Below, piece by piece: positions 1 through 8,546 of a DNA stretch of 64,000 bases (its first letter is position 1; every line of letters starts with the position of its first letter). Origin of the DNA: an uncultured Clostridia bacterium (GTDB taxonomy: Bacteria > Bacillota > Clostridia > Christensenellales > Borkfalkiaceae); NCBI GenBank assembly GCA_949286835.1, contig CASEDP010000004.1, positions 124,001-188,000 of the forward strand, in the 5' to 3' direction. Made by a program: the position numbers and the translations under genes. The notes beneath the pieces were generated by a model that did no database searches, was not told where the DNA came from, and saw nothing but the letters and a program-made list of their open reading frames with translations.

Positions 1-166
1 AGATAGTCCTCTTTGGACTGACTGTTTTTCATATGTTATACCCCCCCCGTCATCGCGCAATTGCCCCGCATATATGCGCCATCTGACGCTATTTTTGCCA
101 TATATGACAATGTTTGGCAATTGCCCCCGTAATATGTGCCGATTAACGCGTTTTTCAGGCGAAAGA
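1..166. other. non-coding stretch at left edge
   Basis: No open frame here has a ribosome binding site or a recognisable product. The stretch lies downstream of the prfA stop codon and beyond the left edge the context is unknown. A short inverted repeat (AGTCC/GGACT, positions 7-21) is followed five bases later by a T5 run, which could be a weak plus-strand terminator for a gene left of the window. Confidence 0.4.
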
Positions 167-1237
167 TTACTCTTCGTCGCCCGCGAGAAGCCGCTCCCTC
201 TCGGCAAGCGAAAGCGCCTCCGTCATCTCCCCTATGTCGCCCATCATAAAGCTGTCCAGCGAGTACAGCGACAGCCCTATGCGGTGGTCGGTGACCCTGC
301 CCTGCGGGAAGTTGTACGTCCTTATTCGCTCCGACCTGTCGCCCCTGCCGACGAGCGACTTGCGCTGGGCGTCCTGCTCGCTGCGGTTTATGCCCGAATA
401 GTAGTCGTACAGCCTCGAGCGCAGCACTTTGAACGCCTTATCCTTGTTCTTGAGCTGGCTCCTCTCGTCCTGACAGGTGACGACTATGCCTGTGGGAAAG
501 TGCGTGAGCCTTATAGCCGTCTCGGTCTTGTTGACCTTCTGCCCGCCCGCGCCCGAGGAGCGGTATACGTCCACCCTGACGTCCTCGTCGCGTATCTCCA
601 CGTCGACGTCCTCCGCCTCGGGAAGCACGGCGACCGTCGCGGTAGATGTATGCACCCTGCCCTGACTTTCGGTTTCCGGCACGCGCTGTACTCTGTGGAC
701 GCCGCTCTCGAACTTGAGTTGTTTATAGGCGTCCTTGCCTGTTATGTTGAGCACTATTTCCTTTATGCCGCCCAGCTCGGTATCGTTCTCGTCGACGACC
801 TCCACCTTAAGGCGGTGGTGGTCGCAATAGCCGAGATACATCCTGTACAGCTCGGCAGCAAAGAGCGCAGCCTCCTCGCCGCCGGCGCCGCCCCGTATCT
901 CCATTATGCAGTTCCTGTCGTCGTTCTTGTCCCTGGGCAGAAGGAGAATTTTGAGCTCCTCGTCAATCTCCGAAAGGCGACCCTTTACGGAATATATCTC
1001 CTCCGACAGAAGGGCGCGCATCTCGGGGTCGGTCTCGGTGGCGATTGCCTCCTCCGCCTGCGTGAGCTTGCGCTGTTCGCGCATATACTCCTCGTACTTG
1101 AGCGCCGGCTCGGAGAGTTCCGCCTGCTCCTTGGCGACCTTTGTCCACTCCTCCCCGCCGACGGGTATGCTGCCGTCGGAGAGCTTGGAAGTGAGCGACT
1201 GATATCTTGAATAAATTTCGGTTATCTTGCTGTTCAT
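167..1237 (-). CDS. prfA: peptide chain release factor 1 (RF1)
   Basis: Class I release factor that recognises UAA and UAG in the ribosomal A site and triggers peptidyl-tRNA hydrolysis. At 356 residues it has the usual family length. Directly visible are the PxT stop-codon recognition motif (PET, residues 187-189) with the following SQGR segment, and the catalytic GGQ at 231-233 in SSGAGGQKVNKTE. The acidic GGAGGEEA motif near residue 116 is typical of RF1 and RF2; PxT rather than SPF makes it RF1. It follows the DUF1385-PrmC fusion gene on the same strand after 61 bases; PrmC methylates the Gln of GGQ, so enzyme and substrate are neighbours. A TATAAT lies only 8 bases upstream of the ATG, so a very short leader is possible besides read-through from upstream. 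There is no strong Shine-Dalgarno beyond AAAGGT. Confidence 0.97.
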   Translation of the reverse strand: MNSKITEIYSRYQSLTSKLSDGSIPVGGEEWTKVAKEQAELSEPALKYEEYMREQRKLTQAEEAIATETDPEMRALLSEEIYSVKGRLSEIDEELKILLLPRDKNDDRNCIMEIRGGAGGEEAALFAAELYRMYLGYCDHHRLKVEVVDENDTELGGIKEIVLNITGKDAYKQLKFESGVHRVQRVPETESQGRVHTSTATVAVLPEAEDVDVEIRDEDVRVDVYRSSGAGGQKVNKTETAIRLTHFPTGIVVTCQDERSQLKNKDKAFKVLRSRLYDYYSGINRSEQDAQRKSLVGRGDRSERIRTYNFPQGRVTDHRIGLSLYSLDSFMMGDIGEMTEALSLAERERLLAGDEE

Positions 1238-1298
1238 ACCTTTAAATTATAAGACAGAGAACCCCGACCAAATTGTCGAAATTCTCTGTTTTTTGCCG

Positions 1299-3116
1299 TT
1301 AAAATGCTATTTTCAGGAACCTGTCTACGCCCGAAAAATCTTTGACCATCATAGCATAATCGCGCTTTTCAAAGAGCTTTAAGACTTCCTCTGCCTGGTC
1401 CTCGCCGACTTCGAGCATAAGCATTCCGCCCTTGGCGATGTAGCGCGTTACTTCCTTTGCGAGGCGACGGTAGAAGTCCAGCCCGTCCTCGCCGCCGTCA
1501 AGGGCGACCCTCGGCTCGTAATCCTTTACCTCTCTCTGAAGCCCGTCGATGTCCGCACTCTTTATATAGGGGGGATTGCAGACTATGAGGTTGAACCTGC
1601 CGTGTATCCTTGAAAAGAGGTCGCTCTGCACGAAGGTTATCTCCGCGCCGTTGAGCGCTGCGTTTTCCCTGGCGAGCATTATAGCCGCATCCGACACGTC
1701 TGCGGCGGTAACCTGGACTTTCTTGTCTGCGCAGTGCTTGGCTATCGCCACGGCTATGCAGCCGCTGCCCGTGCACATATCCAGCACCTTGTCGCCCTCT
1801 TCAATAATCTTTACGGCGTGTTCGGCAAGAATTTCGGTCTCGGGACGGGGAATGAGCGCCCTCTCGTCGACCTTTATCTTGCAGTCGTAGAAGTCGACGT
1901 CACCTATAATATACCAAAGCGGTCTGCCCGTCAGTCTTTCGTCGACAATCTCGTTAATCCTGCGCGTCTCTTTGGGCTTTATTATGCGCTCTTTGCCGAG
2001 GTCGCTGCGCTTTATGCCGAGCACGAGGGAATATATCCACTCCGCATCGGAAGCGTCTATGCCTGCCTTTCCGAACTTCTGCTTTGTCGACTTGAGCATT
2101 TCGGAGAGTATCCCGCCCGTGACGAAGGAACTCTCCTTCATATCGGGGTCGGCGTCCATCTCCATTGCGGCGTTGAACGCGGCAATTGCCACCTCCACCA
2201 TCTGTTCGTCGGGTTCGCGAGTGGTAAGCGCCTTCTGAAGGAGCACCCCGGGCGACTTGAACACGGCGGAAATCTTGCCGTGGAAACGGGCGAGCAGCTT
2301 TAAAATTTCGTAGGAAACGCCCGCAATGACGGGCAAAAGCACAATCTCTATGCCCAGCTTTGCAAGTATCTGGAGGGGACGGGAAGCAATGAGGTGTACC
2401 CCGCACGCCCAGTTGACGACGCCGACTATGAGTACGTTGATTATTAGCACTATGAAGAGGAACGACGTGCCGCACCTGTCGTGTATGCGCGAACAGCCCA
2501 TCACGTTTTCTACGGTGAGGGGCAGTCCCTTTTCGTAGCAGTTTATCGTCTTATGTTCCGCGCCGTGATAGGCATACAGCCTCTTCATATCCTTCATAAG
2601 GAGCACGAGGGCGAGATATCCTATGAAAATCGCCAGCTTGAACACGCCGAGCAGGAGATATTCCCACACGGTGCCGTTGAGAACGGGTGCAAGCCCCTTG
2701 ATTGCGCCGACGAGGAAGTTGGGCAGCCATATGAAGAGCACTACGGCGAGCGCCAGCCCGACGATCATCGAGAGCAGGCTGGCTATCTGCATCAGGTCAA
2801 GCTTATACTTTTCGGCAACCCACTTTTCAATCCTGCTGGGCTCTTCGTCGCTTTCCGTGCACATCTTTGCGCTGCGCATAAGTGCCTTTGTGCCGCGGAC
2901 GAGAGAGACGAACATATTGACTACGCCCCTTACAAAGGGTATTTTCGTCGCCCTGCCGCCCTGTTTGTACCTGACGCGCTCTACCTGTATTTCGCCTTCG
3001 GGGTCCCTTACCGCCGTGCAGTAAGAGCTCTTGCCCATCATCATGACGCCTTCAATTACCGCCTGACCGCCGACCGAAGAACATATTGTATTTTTTTTCT
3101 TTTCTCTTTTAGTCAT
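1299..3116 (-). CDS. prmC: DUF1385 membrane protein fused to PrmC release factor glutamine methyltransferase
   Basis: A 605-residue single frame joining two proteins that are normally separate neighbours. Residues about 1-315 are a DUF1385 (YqhQ-like) protein: GGQAVIEGVMMMG near the N-terminus, the conserved YHGAEHKTINCYE at 183-195, MGCSRIHDRCGTS after it, and hydrophobic segments near 109-131, 152-175, 219-241 and 252-273. Residues about 320-605 are PrmC (HemK): an N-terminal helical part, RPLWYIIG, PRPETE, the SAM-binding DMCTGSG at 446-452 and the catalytic NPPY at 514-517. PrmC methylates the Gln of the GGQ motif of RF1 and RF2; the role of DUF1385 is unknown. No stop codon or internal Shine-Dalgarno start was seen at the junction. 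It sits between rpmE and prfA. The start ATG has no Shine-Dalgarno and a TAAAAT lies 6 bases upstream. The methyltransferase would be tethered to the membrane if the protein is not processed. Confidence 0.93.
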   Translation of the reverse strand: MTKREKKKNTICSSVGGQAVIEGVMMMGKSSYCTAVRDPEGEIQVERVRYKQGGRATKIPFVRGVVNMFVSLVRGTKALMRSAKMCTESDEEPSRIEKWVAEKYKLDLMQIASLLSMIVGLALAVVLFIWLPNFLVGAIKGLAPVLNGTVWEYLLLGVFKLAIFIGYLALVLLMKDMKRLYAYHGAEHKTINCYEKGLPLTVENVMGCSRIHDRCGTSFLFIVLIINVLIVGVVNWACGVHLIASRPLQILAKLGIEIVLLPVIAGVSYEILKLLARFHGKISAVFKSPGVLLQKALTTREPDEQMVEVAIAAFNAAMEMDADPDMKESSFVTGGILSEMLKSTKQKFGKAGIDASDAEWIYSLVLGIKRSDLGKERIIKPKETRRINEIVDERLTGRPLWYIIGDVDFYDCKIKVDERALIPRPETEILAEHAVKIIEEGDKVLDMCTGSGCIAVAIAKHCADKKVQVTAADVSDAAIMLARENAALNGAEITFVQSDLFSRIHGRFNLIVCNPPYIKSADIDGLQREVKDYEPRVALDGGEDGLDFYRRLAKEVTRYIAKGGMLMLEVGEDQAEEVLKLFEKRDYAMMVKDFSGVDRFLKIAF

Positions 3117-3160
3117 AATAATATTTTAGCATCAAAACCGGATGAATAAAACCCAAAAAT

Positions 3161-3196
3161 AAAAAATACGGCTTCAAAGAAATTCCGGAGCCGCAT
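3161..3196 (-). terminator. intrinsic terminator after rpmE
   Basis: On the minus strand TGCGGCT (3195-3189) pairs with AGCCGTA (3173-3167), one G-T pair included, followed by a T6 run at 3161-3166. It lies between the rpmE stop and the fusion gene start, so it probably sets rpmE expression apart from the downstream genes. Confidence 0.65.
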
Positions 3197-3206
3197 TTTC
3201 AGGTTT

Positions 3207-3410
3207 TTAGATACTGTATCTTTTCTTGAACTTATCAACACGGCCGCCCGTATCGACAAGCTTCTGCTTGCCGGTAAAGAAGGGATGGCACTTGTTGCAG
3301 ATATCCACTTTAAGCGTTTCAACGTTTTTGGTAGTACCTGTCTTGAAGGTTGCGCCGCACGCGCACACTACCGTAACTTCGTGATAGTTAGGATGTATAT
3401 CGGGCTTCAT
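3207..3410 (-). CDS. rpmE: ribosomal protein L31 (zinc type)
   Basis: Protein of the 50S central protuberance that bridges to the 30S head. The frame is 67 residues, normal for L31. The zinc-binding form is identified by C16, C18, C38 and C41 (CxC and CxxC), with the typical MKPDIHPNY start and a KFKKRY C-terminus. The ATG is preceded by GAGGTGA with good spacing. It is the first gene of the rpmE, DUF1385-prmC, prfA cluster, is driven by a clear promoter at 3450-3478 and is followed by an intrinsic terminator. Zinc-type L31 copies are often replaced by zinc-free paralogues under zinc starvation; no paralogue is in this window. Confidence 0.97.
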   Translation of the reverse strand: MKPDIHPNYHEVTVVCACGATFKTGTTKNVETLKVDICNKCHPFFTGKQKLVDTGGRVDKFKKRYSI

Positions 3411-3449
3411 ATCTTCACCTCGCTGTTAATTCTTAATAAATGCTTACTT

Positions 3450-3478
3450 ATTATAATGAAAAAAAATATATAAGTCAA
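3450..3478 (-). promoter_or_regulatory. sigma-A promoter for rpmE
   Basis: Minus strand: TTGACT (3478-3473), 17-bp spacer, TATAAT (3455-3450). Predicted start near 3443, about 33 bases before the rpmE ATG. It is divergent from the promoter at 3559-3587. Confidence 0.85.
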
Positions 3479-3558
3479 TCGTTTTTCCCTCTTTGGCGCA
3501 TTTTTTTATCCCCCGCGGACGACATTTATCCAAAATGACGCTTTTTTGCGAGAAAAGG

Positions 3559-3587
3559 TTGATTTAAAGCCAACTTAGTCGTATAAT
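3559..3587 (+). promoter_or_regulatory. promoter abutting the dehydrogenase start codon
   Basis: TTGATT (3559-3564), 17-bp spacer, TATAAT (3582-3587). The ATG at 3594 begins 6 bases after the -10 box, where transcription is expected to start, so the mRNA would be leaderless or nearly so. Confidence 0.75.
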
Positions 3588-3593
3588 AGGCAT

Positions 3594-4610
3594 ATGGATA
3601 AATGGGTATTGGTCGGCCCCAGCAAGGTCGAAAAGAGAGAACAGTGCGAGAGCGAGATTACTCCCACACAGGTAAAGGTCAAGGTAAGCCACGTTCTGGT
3701 ATCCAACTTTGACGCGTTTTTATACACCGGCGACAAGAAGGTGTCCTATCCCCGCACTCCGGGGCGATTTGCCATAGGCATAGTGACCGAGACGGGAAGC
3801 GCCTGCTACGGCGTAAAAAAGGGCGCGAGGGTGTGCCTGAACTCCGTTCGTCCCTGCGGCAAGTGCTTGAGCTGCAAAACGGGCGCAAAGGACGAGTGCG
3901 AGCACGTTGAAATTGCCGGTCTGGACTTTGACGGATTTCTGCGCGATTTCGTAGTCTGCGAATACACCGACGTCACCGTCATTCCCGACAGCGTGAACGA
4001 TTTGAACGCCCTGTGCATAGAACACGTCGCCATTGCCGAGAATATATATGACAAACTCAATCTGCCTGCAGGCTCAAGCATAGCCATTGTCGGCGCAGGT
4101 TTTCTCGGCAGCATTTTGACGCAGATAGCGCTCTATCACAAACTTGTTCCCATTGTAATAGACAACAATCCGAGGAACATAGAGCGGCTTAAGCGCAGCG
4201 GGGCGTTCTTCACCTTTGCCGCAGATGACAATCTGATGGCGAACATAAACGAGGCGACCAGCGGAAGCATGTGCGACGCAGCGATTTATACCTCCTGCTG
4301 CAAACTGACTTCCACCGTGCCCGCCAACGCGCTGGCAAACGGCAAGGACCTGGTGCTGGGCGGTTTCTGCACGGTCAACTTTACGATGGACGCCCGCCCC
4401 ATCTTTGAAAAGAACCTGCGCCTTTACGCCGTTTCCGACGGATACGGCTATAACGAGACGGCGATAAATATGCTCGTCCACGGCGCAATAGACTTAAGCA
4501 ACTTTGAAAAGGAGATTTTAAGCGAGTTCGACGTCGGCAAGCTGTACGAGGAGAGGGCTGAAAAGGCATCCTATACCGCCAAGCTGACCGTCCTTAAACT
4601 CATAATGTGA
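3594..4610 (+). CDS. medium-chain dehydrogenase/reductase (zinc-type alcohol dehydrogenase family) lacking the catalytic zinc site
   Basis: A 338-residue MDR-superfamily protein. The structural zinc lobe is present: C88, C91, C94 and C102 in CGKCLSC...C. The NAD(P)-binding Rossmann motif GAGFLG is near residue 167. The catalytic zinc ligands look absent: where family members have G-H-E this protein has GRF at 57-59, and the segment that usually supplies the first Cys reads SNFDAFLYTGD. It may therefore be a non-canonical reductase, or an enzyme with another metal arrangement; the substrate cannot be named. No Shine-Dalgarno precedes the ATG and the promoter -10 ends 6 bases upstream, suggesting leaderless translation. 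Cardiolipin synthase follows after 25 bases on the same strand. Confidence 0.8.
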   Translation: MDKWVLVGPSKVEKREQCESEITPTQVKVKVSHVLVSNFDAFLYTGDKKVSYPRTPGRFAIGIVTETGSACYGVKKGARVCLNSVRPCGKCLSCKTGAKDECEHVEIAGLDFDGFLRDFVVCEYTDVTVIPDSVNDLNALCIEHVAIAENIYDKLNLPAGSSIAIVGAGFLGSILTQIALYHKLVPIVIDNNPRNIERLKRSGAFFTFAADDNLMANINEATSGSMCDAAIYTSCCKLTSTVPANALANGKDLVLGGFCTVNFTMDARPIFEKNLRLYAVSDGYGYNETAINMLVHGAIDLSNFEKEILSEFDVGKLYEERAEKASYTAKLTVLKLIM

Positions 4611-4635
4611 CCTGCGGGCGACGGAATTTTTTTCT

Positions 4636-6051
4636 ATGCGCCTGTTACGTTTTATTTTTTCACGCATCTTCATATGTCTTGTACTTATTGCGGCGCTCTT
4701 CGCCGCAATAATTTTTTTGTGCCTCTATATCCACTCCCTGCTGCCCGCGGCGTGGGCGTTCGGCATTGCTGGGATATTTTCGCTTATCACCGCCCTCGTC
4801 ATAATGAGCCGTCCCTCCCCCTCCGCATTTAAATGCGCGTGGCTGGCACTCATTGCCGCGCTTCCCTTTTTCGGAGCGTTTGTATACCTCGTCTCTCTGT
4901 GGGAATTTTCCTTTTGCGAAAGAGACGCAGACCGCACTTTCCGCGCCGAGCTTAAAGGCTTCAGATATTTCGGCGACGGCAGCGAATACCTGCGGGAGCT
5001 GACTGCGCGCATAAGTGCGGCGGAGGAATATGTCTTTCTTGAGTACTTCATAATAGCGCGCGGCAGTGTCTGGACGGAGATATTTTCGGCGCTGAGACAG
5101 GCGCTAAAGCGGGGCGTGAGGGTGAGCATAATCTACGACGGAGTGGGCAGCGCGCTGAGGGCGCCTTTGAGGAGTTTTTCGACGCTGAAAAAGGAGGGTG
5201 CGGAGATTAAGGCTTTCCGCAAGCCCTTTCCCCTGCCATTTTACCGACTGAACAGCCGCGACCACCGCAAGATTGCCGTGATAGACGGCAGATTTGCCTT
5301 TACGGGCGGAGTAAACCTCGCCGACGAATACGCCAACCTAACTTCTCCCCACGGACACTGGAAGGACGGAGGAACGATGCTCGAAGGAGAAATAGCCGCC
5401 TCATTCGGGAAGCTGTTTGCAGAAAACTTCAACGCCGAAAAACAAAAGAAAGCGCGGGCACAGCCCGTCTGCGTCCCGACGCCCGTCTGCGCCCCACCGT
5501 CTTTTGACGGGCTTTCAGACGTCGACGCGGCGGTGATAGCCGACGCGGCGCAGAGCACGGGCGGCATATACGAGGACTTTGCAGCCTCGCTGATATATTC
5601 GGCGCGCAGACGGGTATATATAATGACGCCATACCTGTGTATAGACGACAAGCTGGCGGACGCACTGAAATTTGCGGCGGCGCGCGGCGCTGACGTGGGC
5701 ATAATTATACCGCACATTCCCGACAAGAGACTGACATTTGAGATAACGCGGACATATGCCGACAGACTGATTGCGCACGGCGTGAAGATATACGAATATA
5801 CCCCGGGGTTTATGCACTCCAAGGCGATTGTCTGCGACGACTGCGCCGCGGTGGGCAGCTATAACTTCGACTTCCGCTCTATGCGGCTGAACTGCGAATG
5901 TGCGGTTGCGGCGGGCGGCGCATTCGCAGCCGCCGTCGCCGACGACTTTTTAAAGACTGCCGCGCTGAGCGCGCAGCGCCTGCCCGTAAAGCACGGCGCG
6001 GCAAGGCGGTCGGCAAGGCGCATCCTCGCCCTGTTCGCGCCACTCGTATGA
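4636..6051 (+). CDS. cls: cardiolipin synthase (phospholipase D family)
   Basis: Membrane enzyme that condenses two phosphatidylglycerol molecules into cardiolipin and glycerol. The 471-residue protein has hydrophobic segments over residues 5-90 (membrane anchors), then two PLD catalytic HKD motifs: HRKIAVIDGRFAFTGG near residue 210 and HSKAIVCDDCAAVGS near 395. Each carries the HxK core, and the second is followed by YNFDFRS as in bacterial Cls. The length fits the ClsA-type family. No good Shine-Dalgarno precedes the ATG at 4636, and the dehydrogenase stop lies 25 bases upstream, so co-transcription is likely. Confidence 0.92.
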   Translation: MRLLRFIFSRIFICLVLIAALFAAIIFLCLYIHSLLPAAWAFGIAGIFSLITALVIMSRPSPSAFKCAWLALIAALPFFGAFVYLVSLWEFSFCERDADRTFRAELKGFRYFGDGSEYLRELTARISAAEEYVFLEYFIIARGSVWTEIFSALRQALKRGVRVSIIYDGVGSALRAPLRSFSTLKKEGAEIKAFRKPFPLPFYRLNSRDHRKIAVIDGRFAFTGGVNLADEYANLTSPHGHWKDGGTMLEGEIAASFGKLFAENFNAEKQKKARAQPVCVPTPVCAPPSFDGLSDVDAAVIADAAQSTGGIYEDFAASLIYSARRRVYIMTPYLCIDDKLADALKFAAARGADVGIIIPHIPDKRLTFEITRTYADRLIAHGVKIYEYTPGFMHSKAIVCDDCAAVGSYNFDFRSMRLNCECAVAAGGAFAAAVADDFLKTAALSAQRLPVKHGAARRSARRILALFAPLV

Positions 6052-6070
6052 GCGCACCCCTTCCGTTTAG

Positions 6071-6100
6071 TTGCAATCGGCGGGGCATTTGCGCTATAAT
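6071..6100 (+). promoter_or_regulatory. promoter abutting the HAD gene start codon
   Basis: TTGCAA (6071-6076), 18-bp spacer, TATAAT (6095-6100). The ATG at 6107 begins 6 bases downstream, again the expected transcription start, so the message should be leaderless or nearly so. Confidence 0.7.
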
Positions 6101-6106
6101 AATCGT

Positions 6107-6892
6107 ATGATAAAACTCATTGCAAGCGACCTGGACGGAACGCTGCTTCCGCCCACAAAGATAATGCCGGAGGAGACGTTTCCCCTGATCGAAAAGTTCA
6201 CCGCGGTGGGCGGCACATTCACCCCCGCGAGCGGCAGACAGCTTCCCAACCTCAAAAAGCTGTTTGCGCCCGTGTGCGACAAGATTGCGATAATCGCCGA
6301 GAACGGCGGGCTTGTATGGCACAAAGGGGAGATAATCTACTCCAATCCCACCCCGACGGAGGACATTGTGCGCGCGCTGGAGATTATACGCGGCATAGAT
6401 GGCATATACCCCGTGCTGTCCTGTGCCGACTGCGCCTTTTACGAGGACGACCTGCCCATCTTCGTCGAGACGGTGAAGAAGTCCTATTCCTCCGAATGTA
6501 AGGTGACCAGCCTTGCAGAGACGGCAAAGAACCATACCGCGCTGAAAATTTCGGTATGGGACAGTCGCCCCGCCGCCGAACACGCGGGGCTGTTGCTGCC
6601 GCAGCGCATAGAGGGGCTGCGGGTGATGATTTCGGGCTTTGACTGGCTGGATGTCAGCGTGAAAAACGCCAACAAGGGCAACGCGCTTAAGGCGCTTATG
6701 GAGCACGTAGGGTGCACGCGGGAAGAGTGCGCGGCGTTCGGCGACCATATGAACGACTATGAGATGCTCTGCGAGAGCGGACACCCCTTCGTGACGGCAA
6801 ACGCCTATCCCCTCCTCAAGGAGAAGATAGGCACAGAGATAGCCTCCAACAGGGAAAACGGCGTAATTGAAAAACTAAAGGAGATTATATGA
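6107..6892 (+). CDS. HAD-superfamily Cof-type phosphatase
   Basis: Predicted sugar-phosphate or nucleotide phosphatase of the Cof/YbjI group (HAD subclass IIB). The ATG at 6107 gives a 261-residue protein that begins MIKLIASDLDGTLL, placing the nucleophile motif DLDGT at the very N-terminus as usual; an upstream TTG in frame is not needed. The late motif FGDHMNDYEML supplies the metal-binding aspartates, and NKGNALKAL before it is the usual motif III region. The family mostly hydrolyses small phosphorylated metabolites; the exact substrate is unknown. Its stop overlaps the next start (ATGA), so the two are translationally coupled. Confidence 0.9.
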   Translation: MIKLIASDLDGTLLPPTKIMPEETFPLIEKFTAVGGTFTPASGRQLPNLKKLFAPVCDKIAIIAENGGLVWHKGEIIYSNPTPTEDIVRALEIIRGIDGIYPVLSCADCAFYEDDLPIFVETVKKSYSSECKVTSLAETAKNHTALKISVWDSRPAAEHAGLLLPQRIEGLRVMISGFDWLDVSVKNANKGNALKALMEHVGCTREECAAFGDHMNDYEMLCESGHPFVTANAYPLLKEKIGTEIASNRENGVIEKLKEII

Positions 6893-7395
6893 AACTTTTA
6901 ATCGCTTCTGACATACACGGCTCCGCCGTATGGTGCAAAAAACTTGTAGAGCGCTTTGAAGAGGAGGGCGCCGACAAACTGCTGCTTCTGGGCGACATAC
7001 TCTATCACGGTCCCCGCAACCCCCTGCCCGACGGCTATTCACCCAAAGAGGTATGCGGGCTGCTCAACCCGATAAGGGAAAAGATAATCGCCGTGCGCGG
7101 CAACTGCGACAGCGAAGTCGACCAGATGGTGCTTGACTTCAACGTCTCCTCCGACTATGCCGAGGTATATGCCGACGGCGTAAAGCTGACGCTCTCGCAC
7201 GGGCACAGGGCAGTTCCCCCCCTCGGCAAGGGCGACGTATATCTGACGGGACACACCCACGTGCCCTTAAACGTCACCGAAAAAGAGGGCTATCTGCACC
7301 TCAACCCCGGCTCCGTATCGCTTCCGAAGGAGGGGAGCGCGCACGGATATATAATCTTCGAGAGCGGAAAATTTACATTTAAGGCGCTTGACTGA
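6889..7395 (+). CDS. YfcE/MJ0936-type metallophosphodiesterase
   Basis: Calcineurin-like phosphoesterase of 168 residues. Metal-binding motifs are visible in order: SDIHGS near the N-terminus, LLGDILYHGPRN, RGNCDSEVD, LSHGHR and TGHTHVP. This is the YfcE family, which hydrolyses phosphodiester substrates with manganese in vitro; the physiological substrate is not known. The start overlaps the preceding HAD gene by four bases, so the two hydrolases form one operon. Confidence 0.92.
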   Translation: MKLLIASDIHGSAVWCKKLVERFEEEGADKLLLLGDILYHGPRNPLPDGYSPKEVCGLLNPIREKIIAVRGNCDSEVDQMVLDFNVSSDYAEVYADGVKLTLSHGHRAVPPLGKGDVYLTGHTHVPLNVTEKEGYLHLNPGSVSLPKEGSAHGYIIFESGKFTFKALD

Positions 7396-7401
7396 GCACT
7401 A

Positions 7402-7430
7402 TTGACAACAGAGCGCGCCTAAGCTATAAT
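7402..7430 (+). promoter_or_regulatory. consensus sigma-A promoter for lipoprotein gene
   Basis: TTGACA (7402-7407), 17-bp spacer, TATAAT (7425-7430): a perfect match. Predicted start near 7437 leaves a leader of about 30 bases with a weak AAAGGGA before the ATG at 7467. Confidence 0.9.
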
Positions 7431-7466
7431 GTCTTTGACCCGAATTGCGGGCATAAAGGGATTTTT

Positions 7467-8522
7467 ATGAACAAATTCGTAAGCATACTCACTGCGGCGG
7501 CTCTGACGGCGGGACTTACAACCCTCTTCGTCGGCTGCGGCGGAGACGACAATAGGTCATACGTCGGCGATATCTCCGCCGAAAAATATTCCTCGCTCGA
7601 CGATGCGGCTGTCGGTTGCATCGACAACGGGGTCGCAGGCATAACGACGGGCGCCAAATTCAAGCCCTATACAAAGGAGCGCACGCTCGGCAACAGACAG
7701 ATTGAAGAGCTCGACCTCACCGACGGCGAGAGAAAAGGGCTTACCTCCGCCGAAGAGGGCACGATTACCTTTTCCGCCGCACTGCGCGGGGAAGAGCTTG
7801 AAGAAAGCCAGATGAGGGTGATTATTCTGACCTTTGGCAGCGAATATACCTATTACCTTCACGAACCCGAGGAGGGCGAAAATATGACGGCGAGCTATTA
7901 CAACCGACTTATGAACGAGGAGTTTGACAACTTTACGATGTCGATGAACTCCACCATTTCGTCTACGGTTGACGAAGTGACAGTAAAGCTTAACACGCAG
8001 TTCGACCTTAAGTACACTGGCACGGAGCTCTGGTTCAAGACAAGCATTTCCGAAGACACATCCGCTACTGACTCGCAGACGACGGAGATATTCGCCGCCG
8101 AAGAGGACGGAAAGCTGACGATATGGATGAGCCTCAACGGCAGCGACTATCTGGTAGTTTCCTCCGCAGAATACGTCAACCTGGGCGAGCTGCTTGAAGA
8201 GACTATGTCGGATATGGCTACCTCCGTCGACATCGACCACTCTTTCTTCGTAAAGACAGATTTCGGCTTCGGCGTGAGGTCGGACAGAATAGAGTCCACC
8301 GCGGCAAGAATGTTTGCAGGGCTGCAGCTTGCAGACGTGACGAGCTTTGGCGAGATGAGCTATAACTTCTTCATCAACGACGGTTCAATCACCTCGACAG
8401 TCGTCAATTGCTCTGTGACGTTCACCGACGGCGACAAGACGGTGACCAGGGCGATGATGATGCATACGCAGATTACCGACATAGGCACGACGGAGATACA
8501 TCTGCCCGAACTCGACAAATAA
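7467..8522 (+). CDS. predicted lipoprotein, function unknown
   Basis: A 351-residue exported protein. The N-terminus has a short positive stretch, a hydrophobic core and a lipobox ending FVGC, with lipidation expected on C24 followed by GGDDN. The mature part is rich in Thr, Ser, Glu and Asp and appears beta-rich (VDEVTVKLNTQFDLKY and similar), resembling outer-leaflet lipoproteins of the LolA/LppX-like type only in a general way; I do not recognise a family. It has its own perfect promoter and a strong terminator, so it is monocistronic and probably well expressed. Confidence 0.85.
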   Translation: MNKFVSILTAAALTAGLTTLFVGCGGDDNRSYVGDISAEKYSSLDDAAVGCIDNGVAGITTGAKFKPYTKERTLGNRQIEELDLTDGERKGLTSAEEGTITFSAALRGEELEESQMRVIILTFGSEYTYYLHEPEEGENMTASYYNRLMNEEFDNFTMSMNSTISSTVDEVTVKLNTQFDLKYTGTELWFKTSISEDTSATDSQTTEIFAAEEDGKLTIWMSLNGSDYLVVSSAEYVNLGELLEETMSDMATSVDIDHSFFVKTDFGFGVRSDRIESTAARMFAGLQLADVTSFGEMSYNFFINDGSITSTVVNCSVTFTDGDKTVTRAMMMHTQITDIGTTEIHLPELDK

Positions 8523-8546
8523 CTGTGAATAACTTGAACATATGAG

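Noticed and set aside
74..1210. A 378-residue plus-strand frame opposite prfA
   Set aside because: It is the mirror of a clear release factor gene; composition is shadow-like and there is no ribosome binding site.
1251..1297. An ACAGAGAA/TTCTCTGT hairpin with a T-run on the plus strand
   Set aside because: There is no plus-strand gene upstream of it and it spans the prfA promoter region; function unclear, so not listed as a terminator.
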